A stretch of DNA of 53,542 nucleotides. It comes from Candidatus Heimdallarchaeota archaeon. GTDB taxonomy: Archaea > Asgardarchaeota > Heimdallarchaeia > Heimdallarchaeales > Heimdallarchaeaceae. Below are positions 28,901 through 41,379 of the stretch, one piece after another. The DNA lies in contig JAAFKJ010000079.1 in assembly GCA_021399395.1 (NCBI GenBank), positions 1 to 53,542 of the forward strand, in the 5' to 3' direction. How positions within the stretch are numbered: position 1 is the stretch's first letter; the number at the start of each line of letters is the position of its first letter. A model generated the notes under the pieces. That model saw nothing but the letters and a program-made list of their open reading frames with translations, was not told where the DNA came from and ran no database searches. Position numbers and translations under genes: made by a program.

Positions 28901-29763
28901 AAAAGATATCAATGAGTTTCCTTCTCATGATGAAATATTCAGAAGAGAGTTTTCATAATAAGATACAAAACTCAGTTTGGAAAAGTCTAAGAAAAATAGC
29001 TGTTAAATATAATATAGAAAAACAACCATTAATTGATAGAAAAGACTGGGCAAAAATTATCACATTCTTATTTCCAGAGGTCTTAAAAGCTTCCAGACTT
29101 ATCTCCTCTACTCATGCAGAGAAATTCAAAAAACAGTCTCTCAAAAGCATTAACATAGATGAATTAGAAAAAACCAATCCAAACCCTGATGAACTTCTAA
29201 AGATCTTCCCACCTGAAACTAGAAGTGATTGGCATTTGAGAGTGCCATATCATGCCTTTTTCATTTTCTTTGGTTATTATCTAGGAAATAATTGGACGCT
29301 TCTCTATACAAAAACAAATAGCCATAAAAAATATAACAAAGTTTCTAACTCCAAACCAGATTCGCTTATTGAAAAAGTATACAGACTATATGTACCTTGG
29401 TTATTTTGGAGAGCTGAAGCTTTGAAAACATACTTTGAAGAAGGAATGAATGGTTATTCAAGTATTCATGAGTTATTATGTAAAGGATTACTCGATAAGG
29501 AATTAAGGGGGCTATTAGATTACACCTATCAAGATATCATTACTACTCAAGACTTTAGTTCACAAGTTGTCAGCCATAAGAAATTAACATTTATTGAAAA
29601 AATGATATGGTTTCATATTAAAGAAGTGCAAATTCTGGATATAATAGCGTTTAATCACTCCGGATCATTTCAAATTATGGATGAAATTACGAAAAACTTT
29701 GGTGAGTTTGATAAAATTCAAGAGGTTGCAGAAAACATTGACTCGCTGTTCGAGTTGGTTTAA
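22951..29763 (+). CDS. giant (2270 aa) multi-TM protein of unknown family: secreted beta-rich ectodomain, about 7 TM helices, very large cytoplasmic C-terminus
   Basis: Single uninterrupted ORF; signal IRIAILSLIILGSMFIG; TM segments between about aa 550 and 830; basic/charged linker; no recognised catalytic motif. Confidence 0.9.
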   Translation: MKIRIAILSLIILGSMFIGENQVISREKPSEVRAGNESPQFILDEIRFEYDSISKSECVYSTTLDLNLTTYNAISLYFAVSGDQTNSEGLKVTFYVKDIITQFIVDRYYQNGETHNLTQTFSLPENYNGFVDVTIICEGQSSYLNQKGTLIIREQTSIKPIPILTLNNNIDNLPIVPEYLWFQGNIGTSKSESIVSKFICLNASLSLNLTLMFKSKEFSSSSQDYTIKLNNEILVTEKFDDGIEIKDNHILPIQEGLNTIEIFFTIVQCLTYIEIYDIGLQANAFSYEKYLEEVCFDFVQLSEENNNQIIVLSDLKPSESKIECVLLISLDYDCLGDISWSELNYEIFSGTDKINDGIITDSDSYSSKTLRVETYTKNFNEILYLRLFGEVEGEGMFLLLRTSYISTNDIFLLEDRIIDKTLSEDKVFSIEPNKPKILEFYEVLKITDLENSETQLGVIIDCYSTYDRHIDYVTIVVILGEEKIIDSVIAFTSNTTRCDKRKTINFNSKYNEIRIIISIYGDDDTVEFNQIKLLVIPTNVFSQIELPTAINVSMDILWSLYGLILLKLVGGYFSRRRKIVKISQEPQLENEPTEIRNTKKESVKQLCVAITISTITYLLMFYFMVLVVHFNSLIAFTISLIYGVFVGYISDSLELYKIRIKDLKAKLVQRRFSDANTCESSSRFMNFFSSSEFLILRATIILTVLLFCWRCMDFLFILYTEIYSANFSVKYYWFFYAVIALSVAMLQWSIKLSLNFTFLEDNLKRVRIFGLVLIGLILSFWFPIIFSVIIQTKNLEILLTVFTPLFLGLNVYFSNFLGKRIAMENNEFFRNFRKRGIIFTKQEDVKQALSWNITTRKEWIKKKNEEKRKKDKEKLRSKILCEIEEKDPVYLRRLSELIDETAETTEIYLQEILEEDKELGTYNKGSQVFRKNKIENNVEYLNLMQVNETEIDVREKDAEPTVELSTIRNDDEEDLENIHFIKFNKQSGLFRINQELEKIIAKLKNGDKIILVHRNESGEEMEKTISFEFLADGHSSALVLAKALMQRIRGLVKQANKTATEYWGEQKIDFSSLDEEKKRIHLSTLAMRINVGLSVSKIFTKEQFERDAVLFWNDDYESFAKDAEPMDILSANLSTTLKGEFAIIMVFIQSLLLMQKDSLEANRKRFNKIKENLERRRKELEVGSVKEGCLCYTLTDYYNPFIKLIYSIDENGIAKLVGWEFIRPEERSYVNSLWGEKLPYNPENEGSVIEAIKNEWENLSTRRKEKEFNNLPEITQKKITRFVEKNYGKGTSLLALYAHLRYFSDVSTQKFKEKIQAILKFFPTEIADWSLYIVDRQIQWINRGQDMFGSTAYLLMRSRINERGEVYSYALPNPSPSGHKWLREGWAEIEAKSGWDKNPKALDTNLIRFTNNPEHGSSIYLSDDSLFQIAKAVKRKEYDVLVKHKGKKKKISELITAKSGYRQIAGMLKGDYFNIIFRSIDRVDINTAISTQKHLLRRLLDATVTFPHLITNDEWLEALTSKENSNQFFELVQAVITNKPEWKGLRLQPVEDNKVVKEIFSEFFSSLLYYNILLFASGLPVLQFNQDLLNKGFYLPQTIGLDEDMKQIKLNTKEPPVYRNIRGRLTQLVYGGTNLSVMITIPRANKPLLVDLSHNTFQRPIYVRRIIEDVHLEEKIVYAPRVMVNGKEKVIILSSQGYVLKELVLAADKRETMVLTSAHETVYGAVAVVEGGLYVNSYARQMLTQLLIYGGMHIDGKVYEAVIELFNKEKVDSLTLEPKQTPFLFFSLISATRARGEGQLKGLTSPVKHQIKKGRKEYNYQHRPVILGVALTSMEEMLCKEVDYSIAFGSGLEKYDLLYWNRSRVKGEKDVRYNVKGKNGYVNKLLHTFQLVFRNAFNIVSMEGKGGERIHQQLWARVHNKRVEVSFTKPNEEKWHNANLSIPLITTNKYSKKDCYYSIKTIAQRIPHILLSKDISERRINDLKKISMSFLLMMKYSEESFHNKIQNSVWKSLRKIAVKYNIEKQPLIDRKDWAKIITFLFPEVLKASRLISSTHAEKFKKQSLKSINIDELEKTNPNPDELLKIFPPETRSDWHLRVPYHAFFIFFGYYLGNNWTLLYTKTNSHKKYNKVSNSKPDSLIEKVYRLYVPWLFWRAEALKTYFEEGMNGYSSIHELLCKGLLDKELRGLLDYTYQDIITTQDFSSQVVSHKKLTFIEKMIWFHIKEVQILDIIAFNHSGSFQIMDEITKNFGEFDKIQEVAENIDSLFELV

Positions 29764-29838
29764 TTCATTGTAAGATCTACTCTTATTTGAGAAGTCCAAA
29801 ATCAAAAGGTTTTTATCAATTATTAGAACCCGTGAGTA

Positions 29839-29850
29839 AGTCACGTGACT
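29839..29850. promoter_or_regulatory. 12-bp perfect palindrome AGTCACGTGACT upstream of rpoA1
   Basis: Self-reverse-complementary; about 25-30 nt downstream of TATA-like GGTTTTTATC and 41 nt before the rpoA1 ATG. Confidence 0.5.
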
Positions 29851-29891
29851 AGTGTAGAGATTCAAAATTATTTTTGGGAGAAATATAAAGA

Positions 29892-33790
<3,899 letters not shown>

Positions 33791-33948
33791 ACCAGCTTAC
33801 TTCTTTTTCGTGTCTTTTTTAATTTAACTTGTTGTGACGCATAAGTAAGTGAACAGAAAGTTTTTATTAAAAACTAAGGAGGAAACTCTAACCAGAGTTT
33901 AAAGTCTAACAATGGTACATACATTCGCACTAAAAAATGTGATTTAAT

Positions 33949-34392
33949 ATGACTGGATCAAAAAGTCCGAAAGGAGAATTTGCTGCAAGAAAGCTAAAAA
34001 ATAAGAGAAAACACTTCCGTTGGAAAGACATCCATTATAAAAGAAGAATGTTAAGATTGGACAAGAAAACAGATCCATTAGAGGGCGCTCCAGCTGCAAG
34101 AGGGATTGTCATAGAAAAATATGGTGTTGAAAGTAAACAACCTAACTCAGCAATGCGAAAGTGTGTAAGAGTTAGACTAACTAAGAATGGAAAACAAGTT
34201 GGTGCTTTTGTTCCTCACGATGGTGGTCTTCTTTATATTGATGAACACGATGAAGTCCTTGTTTGCAGTATAGGCGGTGCCCAAAAAGGAGCTATGGGAG
34301 ACATTCCAGGTGTAAAATGGCAAGTAACACACGTTAATGGTACTGCTATCAACCAAATTGTTATAGGAAGGAAAGCCAAACCTCAAAGATAA
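33949..34392 (+). CDS. rps12: 30S ribosomal protein S12
   Basis: [49 protein letters not shown]. Confidence 0.98.
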   Translation: MTGSKSPKGEFAARKLKNKRKHFRWKDIHYKRRMLRLDKKTDPLEGAPAARGIVIEKYGVESKQPNSAMRKCVRVRLTKNGKQVGAFVPHDGGLLYIDEHDEVLVCSIGGAQKGAMGDIPGVKWQVTHVNGTAINQIVIGRKAKPQR

Positions 34393-34533
34393 TTCATTCT
34401 TTTTCCTTTACCAGTTCTTTCATATATTTCAAATATCTTCGACTTGCATTATTGTAACCAAAATCCTTTAAATATATTATATTAATAAAAGTTAAATAAT
34501 AAAGAAAGAAGAACTCGTAGGAGATATAAACAA

Positions 34534-34944
34534 ATGTCTGAACACGATATCAACCCTGTAAAAGCAGGCCAAATAAAAGAAGGCTATTATATTATTCACA
34601 ATGATGATGTTTACTTAGTCCGTTCTACTGAAAAATCAAAAAGTGGTAAACATGGACATTCGAAATGTAGAATGAAAATAGAGAATATTTTCACAGGAAG
34701 TAAAACTGAAATCAACCTCCCTGGTGATTTTAAATTACAATCTCCAGTAATTGATAAGAGAAGTGCCCAAGTTTTATCTCTATCTGTAGATAGTGTTCAA
34801 CTGATGGATCTTGAATCATATGAAACTTTTGAAGCAGCTGTACCTGATGAAGAAGATATCAAGAATAATATCAAGGAAGGATCAGAAGTTGAATATTGGA
34901 ATGCTATTGGAAAAAGTAAGATTATGAGAGTCAAAAGTTCTTGA
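34534..34944 (+). CDS. eif5a: translation initiation factor 5A
   Basis: Hypusination-site loop STEKSKSGKHGHSKCRMKIENIFTGSK. Confidence 0.96.
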   Translation: MSEHDINPVKAGQIKEGYYIIHNDDVYLVRSTEKSKSGKHGHSKCRMKIENIFTGSKTEINLPGDFKLQSPVIDKRSAQVLSLSVDSVQLMDLESYETFEAAVPDEEDIKNNIKEGSEVEYWNAIGKSKIMRVKSS

Positions 34945-35032
34945 TGGAATTCTCATAAATTTATCATCTTTCCCCATCAGTGTTTATTTTATTTTATCAG
35001 TTTACAAAGAAACCGATATTCTTGTCTCTCTT

Positions 35033-35109
35033 GGGCCGGTAGATCAGTCTGGGAGATCGCTTCGTTCGCAATGAAGTAGCCCCGGGTTCAAATCCCGGTC
35101 GGTCCACCA
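35033..35109 (+). tRNA. tRNA-Ala(CGC), 3' CCA encoded
   Basis: GGGCCGGTAGATCAGTCTGGGAGATCGCTTCGTTCGCAATGAAGTAGCCCCGGGTTCAAATCCCGGTCGGTCCACCA; anticodon loop TTCGCAA. Confidence 0.93.
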
Positions 35110-35247
35110 CCTCATTTTTAACACAATTTTTCAAAGTTAAATGGCGTTTTCACAAGTAAAATCCTTTTTGTCGCAATTATAGATTAGAGCAAAAAGATTA
35201 AAAGGTTATTACATTAATTAAACATTAAGTATTGCGGAGGAACTACT

Positions 35248-36624
35248 ATGAGAGATGTATTAAACTTCACTCGTACTATCAGAGACCCTATTTACGACGA
35301 AGTACGTATGACAGACATAGAAAATAAAATAATCGATACACCTATCTTTCAAAGATTACGCTGGATAAGCCAGCTTTCAGGAGTTCGACAGGTTTATCCT
35401 TCAGCTATTCACTCTAGATTTACACATAGTGTTGGAGTTATGCATTTAGCAGGTAAATATTGTGAAGAAGTTTTCAGAGAACATGATGATGTAGTCGAAA
35501 TAACTCAAGCTGCTCGAGTCGCTGCACTTCTACATGATATTGGTCATGGTCCTTTCAGTCACACTTATGATGATGTTGTTTTCAAGAGAGTGTATCCTGA
35601 TGCACCTCATGGACATGATGTTCACAGAGATAAAATGGTTTTCTCTGAATTTCTCAAACCATTTATAGAGGAGTTTACTAATCCAGAAGAGTTAATGAAA
35701 ATCTGGAATGGTGAGAACTATCTCGTTCATCCACTAATCCAAGGTGCGCTCGGAGCTGATCGTTTAGATTTCATGCTTAGAGACTCATTCTTTGCAGGTA
35801 CTCTTCATTTTGGCATAATAGCAGTAAACCGCATTATCAATAATACAACTATACAGACTCATATTGATAAAGAAGCAATTCATTATAATTGGAAATGTTT
35901 AGATGACATATATTCTTCGCTTATCGGTCGATTTTTTGAATATAAGAACGTATATTTCCATAAAACAGCAAGAGCAGCTGATATTACAATACATGAGATG
36001 CTTAGAGAGGCATGTGAACCTCTTGAACTTATTGAACGAACAAACGATTTGTCCAGATATACATATCTTAACGAATATACTCTCCTAGGAGAAATATTTT
36101 CCAAAGAATCAGAAGAATTAGCTGTAGCAAAATCACTAGCAAAGGATCTATTTGATCGTCGTTTATACAAAGCAGTTTGGGAAAAAATCATTGATGAATC
36201 AACCGCAGATAGTTTAGGCATCAGTGTTGAAGAGCTATGTAATCTAACTGCACAAGAATCTTTCATTAAAAAAGTTAAAAAATATGCAAAGGGAAACAAA
36301 ATCAGATTCAAATTTGATATGAAAATCGATTCAACATATAAATTATCTACAATAAATGAGCAAGAGTTTCAAGCTTCAAACATATATATTTATGACCCAT
36401 ATGATCGAATTCGACCAGGTACAACTTCATTCACACTAAATGAAGCACTCAATACCACATCATATATAACTACATTTTCGGGACCTAAAGCCTATAGAAC
36501 ACTATTTACTCTAGTCAGAGCATATGCTCATCCAATTGATGCAGGAAAAATTAGAGAAATATGGAAGAACATAAGACCTGAGACATCTGATAAAGAACCG
36601 GATGTGTCAGTTACATCTTATTAA
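35248..36624 (+). CDS. HD-domain phosphohydrolase (SAMHD1/dGTPase-like)
   Basis: FQRLRWISQLSGVRQVYPSAIHSRFTHSVGVMHLAG; LLHDIGHGPFSHTYD; GADRLDFMLRDS. Confidence 0.93.
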   Translation: MRDVLNFTRTIRDPIYDEVRMTDIENKIIDTPIFQRLRWISQLSGVRQVYPSAIHSRFTHSVGVMHLAGKYCEEVFREHDDVVEITQAARVAALLHDIGHGPFSHTYDDVVFKRVYPDAPHGHDVHRDKMVFSEFLKPFIEEFTNPEELMKIWNGENYLVHPLIQGALGADRLDFMLRDSFFAGTLHFGIIAVNRIINNTTIQTHIDKEAIHYNWKCLDDIYSSLIGRFFEYKNVYFHKTARAADITIHEMLREACEPLELIERTNDLSRYTYLNEYTLLGEIFSKESEELAVAKSLAKDLFDRRLYKAVWEKIIDESTADSLGISVEELCNLTAQESFIKKVKKYAKGNKIRFKFDMKIDSTYKLSTINEQEFQASNIYIYDPYDRIRPGTTSFTLNEALNTTSYITTFSGPKAYRTLFTLVRAYAHPIDAGKIREIWKNIRPETSDKEPDVSVTSY

Positions 36625-36641
36625 TTGAAACCAAGTTCTAC

Positions 36642-37049
36642 TTAAGCAGATGAAAATAATTTCTCTGCTTCCCTAATTATATCTATGCTGGACTTATAAT
36701 CAAGTAGACTATTTTCTACTTGTTTTATTGCATGATCTAATTCTTCTGAGGAGATAATTGTTTGATTTTCTGCAAGAGAGTAAATCCCATTATTCGTAAA
36801 TTCTACAGTCTTATTACAACACATATGGCGTAAATACGATGAAACAGTCTCTGAAATAACAGAATAGCCATTGAAATACCAATCAAAAATATTGAAATCC
36901 TTCTGTTTAGAAGACATTAGAAACAGACCACTGTGTATTGTTTCTTCATGTTTTGGTAGAAATTTATGCACAAGACCAGCGATGTAAGAATTAATTTTTA
37001 AATCTTGTTCCCCCATAATTATTCCCTCATTGATTCTCCTCAAAAGCAA
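36642..37049 (-). CDS. hypothetical protein
   Basis: 135-aa ORF, no overlapping alternative, no recognised motif. Confidence 0.55.
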   Translation of the reverse strand: MLLRRINEGIIMGEQDLKINSYIAGLVHKFLPKHEETIHSGLFLMSSKQKDFNIFDWYFNGYSVISETVSSYLRHMCCNKTVEFTNNGIYSLAENQTIISSEELDHAIKQVENSLLDYKSSIDIIREAEKLFSSA

Positions 37050-37156
37050 TTGTAATACGGAAGCTTTTTACTTATTGTTTCAAACAAATTTTGAAAACAA
37101 ATTATGATTTTATAGAATCTTCTAAGAAGGTGTATCAATTCATTTTAACTCAGAAA

Positions 37157-38569
37157 TCAAGCTATAATTGTACCATAAAGTTTGGCTTTTAGTGAATCAT
37201 TGACCAACACATCAGTAAGGGTTAAGTGAAGAACGTTATATTCATTCAGTAATTTACTGGCACTTTCTTCCATTACATCCGCCACAACTATACAAAGAAA
37301 TTTGTTTCTTAAGCCTGCAATTGAGCTCAAGTTTTCAACAATTTCGTAAGCATCACGTTGATTCAATATATCTTTGAAAAATCTGACAAATACATAATCT
37401 GAGCCTTTTCTTAGTACTAAGTCAAAGTTCTCTTCAAAAATCATAGTTTCTTTGAACTCAAATTCTTTGAAGATCTTGTTTATTCTTACTTTCAGGTATT
37501 CAGTATCAAAAACTGCATTCATCGTTCTTGGGGCAGGTACAGTAAGTTCTTCAATATTACTAGGGGAAAACTCCTTTATCGTATCGTTGACTACACCAAT
37601 TGCAGGTTTTTTATGTATAATTTCTGCCTCTACCTTTTTTCTTACACTAGGATATGGTTTCATTCTTTGAAACATATCTTGAGTTATCGCTGTTTCCATT
37701 TTTCTTGGCTTGGGTGTTACTTCAGGTTGAATAGAAACAGCCTTCACCTTTTCAGTAGCAGGAAATGGAACGACTATGCGTCTGCCTTGCATTGTTGTGC
37801 TTAGCAATTTAGGTACGTCAACTACATCATTGAGTACTCCATAATGCTTTATCCAAGGGACAAATAATCTAAAATTTGTTTTGTACCTAGTTATTTCCCT
37901 CTTTGTAAGAAATTGAAGTTGACAATTCAATTTTTCTGTACTAACAGAAATATACCTCTGAAATTCCTTTTCTTTTTTCTGAATCAACTCTTTCTCATTA
38001 CTTCTTGTCATAAACATTATTCCCCAAGTATTAGCACGTTGACTAGCATCGTCCCTTGTAGCAAATTGTGTCAGTATAATTGAGAAAATATCAGCTTGTA
38101 CAAGATCCTTAGCGAAATTACCAAAATTTCTACTAATCGATTGAAGGTTAGTACCTACGCCAGATAACAAACAAGTTAAGAAATACTGCTTAGTTGTATT
38201 ATTGTTGTAATTAAGAACAGTAAATTTACCATCTTGTTCTACTTTTCTTATCGCAGGAATAAAAAAATCTTCTGTATTTGCCACCTCTTCTAGAGAGTAT
38301 GATCCTTGCAGATGTTTCAACAGATTATCTCTTGTTGACTCATTTCTATATAGATTGTTCAGACTATAGATGACTAGATGGGTTTTTTCTTTAGAGATTT
38401 TTATTGAAAATGTGACACCTCTTGAATAAAGCTCATTTATTAAGTGTGAAGAATTTTTCTCAAAAACCTTAGTAGTTACCTCGTAGACTCTAATATTTAG
38501 ATTTGTTTCTTGATTAATATCTGAACTTTTTGGAAAATCGTCTATTATAGTTGTTGCACTCATATTCAT
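37157..38569 (-). CDS. hypothetical protein, possible degenerate PD-(D/E)xK-like C-terminal domain
   Basis: 470-aa ORF; C-terminal FDLVLRKGSDYVFVRFFKDI...IVVADVMEESASKLLNEYNV loosely resembles restriction-endonuclease-like folds. Confidence 0.75.
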   Translation of the reverse strand: MNMSATTIIDDFPKSSDINQETNLNIRVYEVTTKVFEKNSSHLINELYSRGVTFSIKISKEKTHLVIYSLNNLYRNESTRDNLLKHLQGSYSLEEVANTEDFFIPAIRKVEQDGKFTVLNYNNNTTKQYFLTCLLSGVGTNLQSISRNFGNFAKDLVQADIFSIILTQFATRDDASQRANTWGIMFMTRSNEKELIQKKEKEFQRYISVSTEKLNCQLQFLTKREITRYKTNFRLFVPWIKHYGVLNDVVDVPKLLSTTMQGRRIVVPFPATEKVKAVSIQPEVTPKPRKMETAITQDMFQRMKPYPSVRKKVEAEIIHKKPAIGVVNDTIKEFSPSNIEELTVPAPRTMNAVFDTEYLKVRINKIFKEFEFKETMIFEENFDLVLRKGSDYVFVRFFKDILNQRDAYEIVENLSSIAGLRNKFLCIVVADVMEESASKLLNEYNVLHLTLTDVLVNDSLKAKLYGTIIA

Positions 38570-38666
38570 CTACTCATCCATTGAATAACTTCTTCTGTAT
38601 TTTATACTGAAGTAATTATTTAAACACAAGAATTCCTTCTTCATTCGGCACAAAATCGCTCTGTCT

Positions 38667-40085
38667 TCATTGAGTCTCATAAAAAATAGAAATAGAAGAT
38701 ATGAGATCACCTAAACCCACTATTACTTTTGGGTTCTTTACTACTATTGTGGGCACACCTATCAAAGAAAAGGAAGAAGAATGAACAATCCCATTTTGTA
38801 GCAGATTATTTTTTATGGAATAAGTTGTTTCTAGATGTTCTTGGAGTTGTTTTATGTCCTCAAGTCCTTCTTTTGAAATATCTATAGAAGCACTCTGGAT
38901 TTCATCTAAAGAAGTAATTTCTTTGCCTTCTGCCTTTATCGCGGCAAGTAATGAAGACATAAGGAGCCCTTGTTTCCGTATAATTGCTTTCCTTTGTTCA
39001 ATAGGCTTAGAAAGGATCAGATAGTAACCAAGATAATGAAAATGAATTCTGAGATTCGGATATCTGTTCAAAATCTCGTTCAATGCTTTAAACACTAATA
39101 CAGAACCCATAGATTCTCTTAAATTATCAGTAAGCTTGGAACTTATTACTTCAATGAAAGACATCAATTCTTGCTCATTTAAACCAATAGAATCAACTAA
39201 TGGAAACAATGTTTCGATGATTGTTTTTCTTAATTCAATATCCTTTGTAGAAGCAATTTCCATATGTAAACAGAGGTTAGGGGTTGTAAGTTTCCATTTC
39301 TTAAGCATTGTTTCAACAGGTTTTATTACATCATAGAAAGAAAGAGATGGATTCATTTTTCGATCAATTAGATGAAACCCAGAGATTATTGCGAGGGAAT
39401 ATTCTGAAAGAAACTCACCACAATAATCTAAGAAACCTACATTGAACTTCAATTTTGTGTTTATCTCATCATGGGAAAGAATGAATCTATTTGCCCTATT
39501 ACAATCAATCTTTTGATTACCGATCACATAAGTTCCTGTTGAAAATTCGAATATATAATGCACAAGTGGCTTTTCTATTGGGTCATCTTTCCTTGAAATT
39601 TTATTAATAGAATAACCGGTATCACTGTTTGAGAGGGTTAGAATATTAGAATTTAGTAAACTAATCAGATTATTATCTAATACGGGTAAACTCAGTAATA
39701 CTTGCTTTAAACCCAGTGTGCTATACAAATTTGCAATTATTCCTGCTTGACCACCAATTTTAGTTTCTTTAATCTCGAAAGTTTTTTCAATCCAGTTTGA
39801 CAACTCCTGAGAGTTTGTTAATACTTCGTCTGCTTTTCCATGTTTAATTGAATGAAATAAACATAAGAAGAAATCAACGACACTTTCAATATAGGAAGGG
39901 GGATTTTTGGTTAAATCAGTTTGATCAAATGCTTCTGAAGAGATTATTTTTGAAATTATCATTGGATTTATTTCAATAATTTTGTCGATATTGACGTTGA
40001 AACCTATCAAAACACCTTTTCTTTTATCAACTGCATGAGGTTTCAAATTTACCATCATTGAATAAGTATCAATCCAATTTTCCAT
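38667..40085 (-). CDS. ADP-dependent glucokinase/phosphofructokinase family protein
   Basis: LIGFNVNIDKIIEI; KIGGQAGIIANLYSTLGL; C-terminal IVGLGDLISS (GxGD). Confidence 0.85.
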   Translation of the reverse strand: MENWIDTYSMMVNLKPHAVDKRKGVLIGFNVNIDKIIEINPMIISKIISSEAFDQTDLTKNPPSYIESVVDFFLCLFHSIKHGKADEVLTNSQELSNWIEKTFEIKETKIGGQAGIIANLYSTLGLKQVLLSLPVLDNNLISLLNSNILTLSNSDTGYSINKISRKDDPIEKPLVHYIFEFSTGTYVIGNQKIDCNRANRFILSHDEINTKLKFNVGFLDYCGEFLSEYSLAIISGFHLIDRKMNPSLSFYDVIKPVETMLKKWKLTTPNLCLHMEIASTKDIELRKTIIETLFPLVDSIGLNEQELMSFIEVISSKLTDNLRESMGSVLVFKALNEILNRYPNLRIHFHYLGYYLILSKPIEQRKAIIRKQGLLMSSLLAAIKAEGKEITSLDEIQSASIDISKEGLEDIKQLQEHLETTYSIKNNLLQNGIVHSSSFSLIGVPTIVVKNPKVIVGLGDLISSISIFYETQ

Positions 40086-40261
40086 TGATTTACTTGGGCG
40101 ATATTCTTATAAAGAGTTTTTTCTTAAAAACATTTGAGAGTGGTAACTTGGACTGGAAATAGCCTTTCTTGGATTGTTTTCCCTAATCAGTAAGTTAGAG
40201 GAGATTCCAGTACAAGATAATCAAGCTTTTAATTGTAGTTTCTTTTCTATGAGGTGTAAAA

Positions 40262-41377
40262 ATGAATCAAAGTACGGAATCCCACGATATTGAAAAACGA
40301 GAAGACTATGAACAAATTCTCAAAGAATTTGGTATTTCAAAAATAGATAAAATTCTCCCTAGAATTGGAACAGAACATCTATTCTTCAGAAGGCGTGTTG
40401 TTTTTGCCCATAGAGATTTTGACAAAATCTTAGACAGGGTTGAAAAGAATAAATCTTTTGCCATAATTAGTGGTCGAGGACCTTCTAATGATTTACACTT
40501 TGGTCATCTAATATTATTTGATTTAATTCGATATCTGCAAGACAAATATAGTTGCCAGTATTTCCTACCTTTTTCTGATGATGAGAAGTATGTATTTCGA
40601 AAGGTTGATACCTTGGAAGGGACTTATAAGTTAGCTATTCAAAATGCAATTGACATCTTTGCTATTGGCTTCAAACCAGAGAATGTACATGCATATGTTT
40701 CAAGCATAACTCCTAGAATACATTATTTAGCTCTTACTTTTTCAATAAATCAAACCTATAATGCAGTCAAAGCTGCTCTTGGTCTTACAGGAGAGGAAAA
40801 TGTTGGTACTAGTTACTATACCTTTATCCAAGCAGCACATATTCTACAACCCACAGTTGATCATGATTTACCAGTGGTTGTACCCATTGGATTAGATCAA
40901 GATGTATATATGAGATTAACTAGAGATATATCGAGAAGAAGAAAAATAACATTGCCTGGTTCTCTATATATCAAGTATCTAAAAGGCTTAACTGGAGGAC
41001 CTATGTCTTCCTCAATTGAAGAAACATGTGTATTTCTAAGGGATGAACCTGAAGTCATTAAGAAGAAAATTATGAATGCACTTACTGGCGGTAGAGCCAC
41101 TATCAAAGAACAAAGAGAGCTTGGAGCGAATCCCGTTATTTGTACTGTGTTTGATTGGTTCAGAAAATATTTCGTAGAAGATGATGAAGAACTACAAAAG
41201 ATAGAAACTGGATGTAAATCTGGAGATTTAATCTGTGGTCTTGATTGTAAACCAAAACTTATCGAAAAGATACTGAATTATCAAGAAGGTTACAATAGAA
41301 GGAAAAAGGACGTTATCAAGAATATTGACAAATACTTTGATCATGAAGTTGATTTATCAGTACTTGGAAGTGATTAA
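40262..41377 (+). CDS. trpS: tryptophanyl-tRNA synthetase (archaeal/eukaryotic type)
   Basis: SGRGPSNDLHFGHLI; DDEKYVFRK; IGLDQDVYMRLTRDIS; GGPMSSS at the KMSKS position. Confidence 0.9.
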   Translation: MNQSTESHDIEKREDYEQILKEFGISKIDKILPRIGTEHLFFRRRVVFAHRDFDKILDRVEKNKSFAIISGRGPSNDLHFGHLILFDLIRYLQDKYSCQYFLPFSDDEKYVFRKVDTLEGTYKLAIQNAIDIFAIGFKPENVHAYVSSITPRIHYLALTFSINQTYNAVKAALGLTGEENVGTSYYTFIQAAHILQPTVDHDLPVVVPIGLDQDVYMRLTRDISRRRKITLPGSLYIKYLKGLTGGPMSSSIEETCVFLRDEPEVIKKKIMNALTGGRATIKEQRELGANPVICTVFDWFRKYFVEDDEELQKIETGCKSGDLICGLDCKPKLIEKILNYQEGYNRRKKDVIKNIDKYFDHEVDLSVLGSD

Positions 41378-41379
41378 TT

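Noticed and set aside
35883-36311. 142-aa minus-strand ORF
   Set aside because: Antisense to the HD-domain phosphohydrolase; no recognisable motif.
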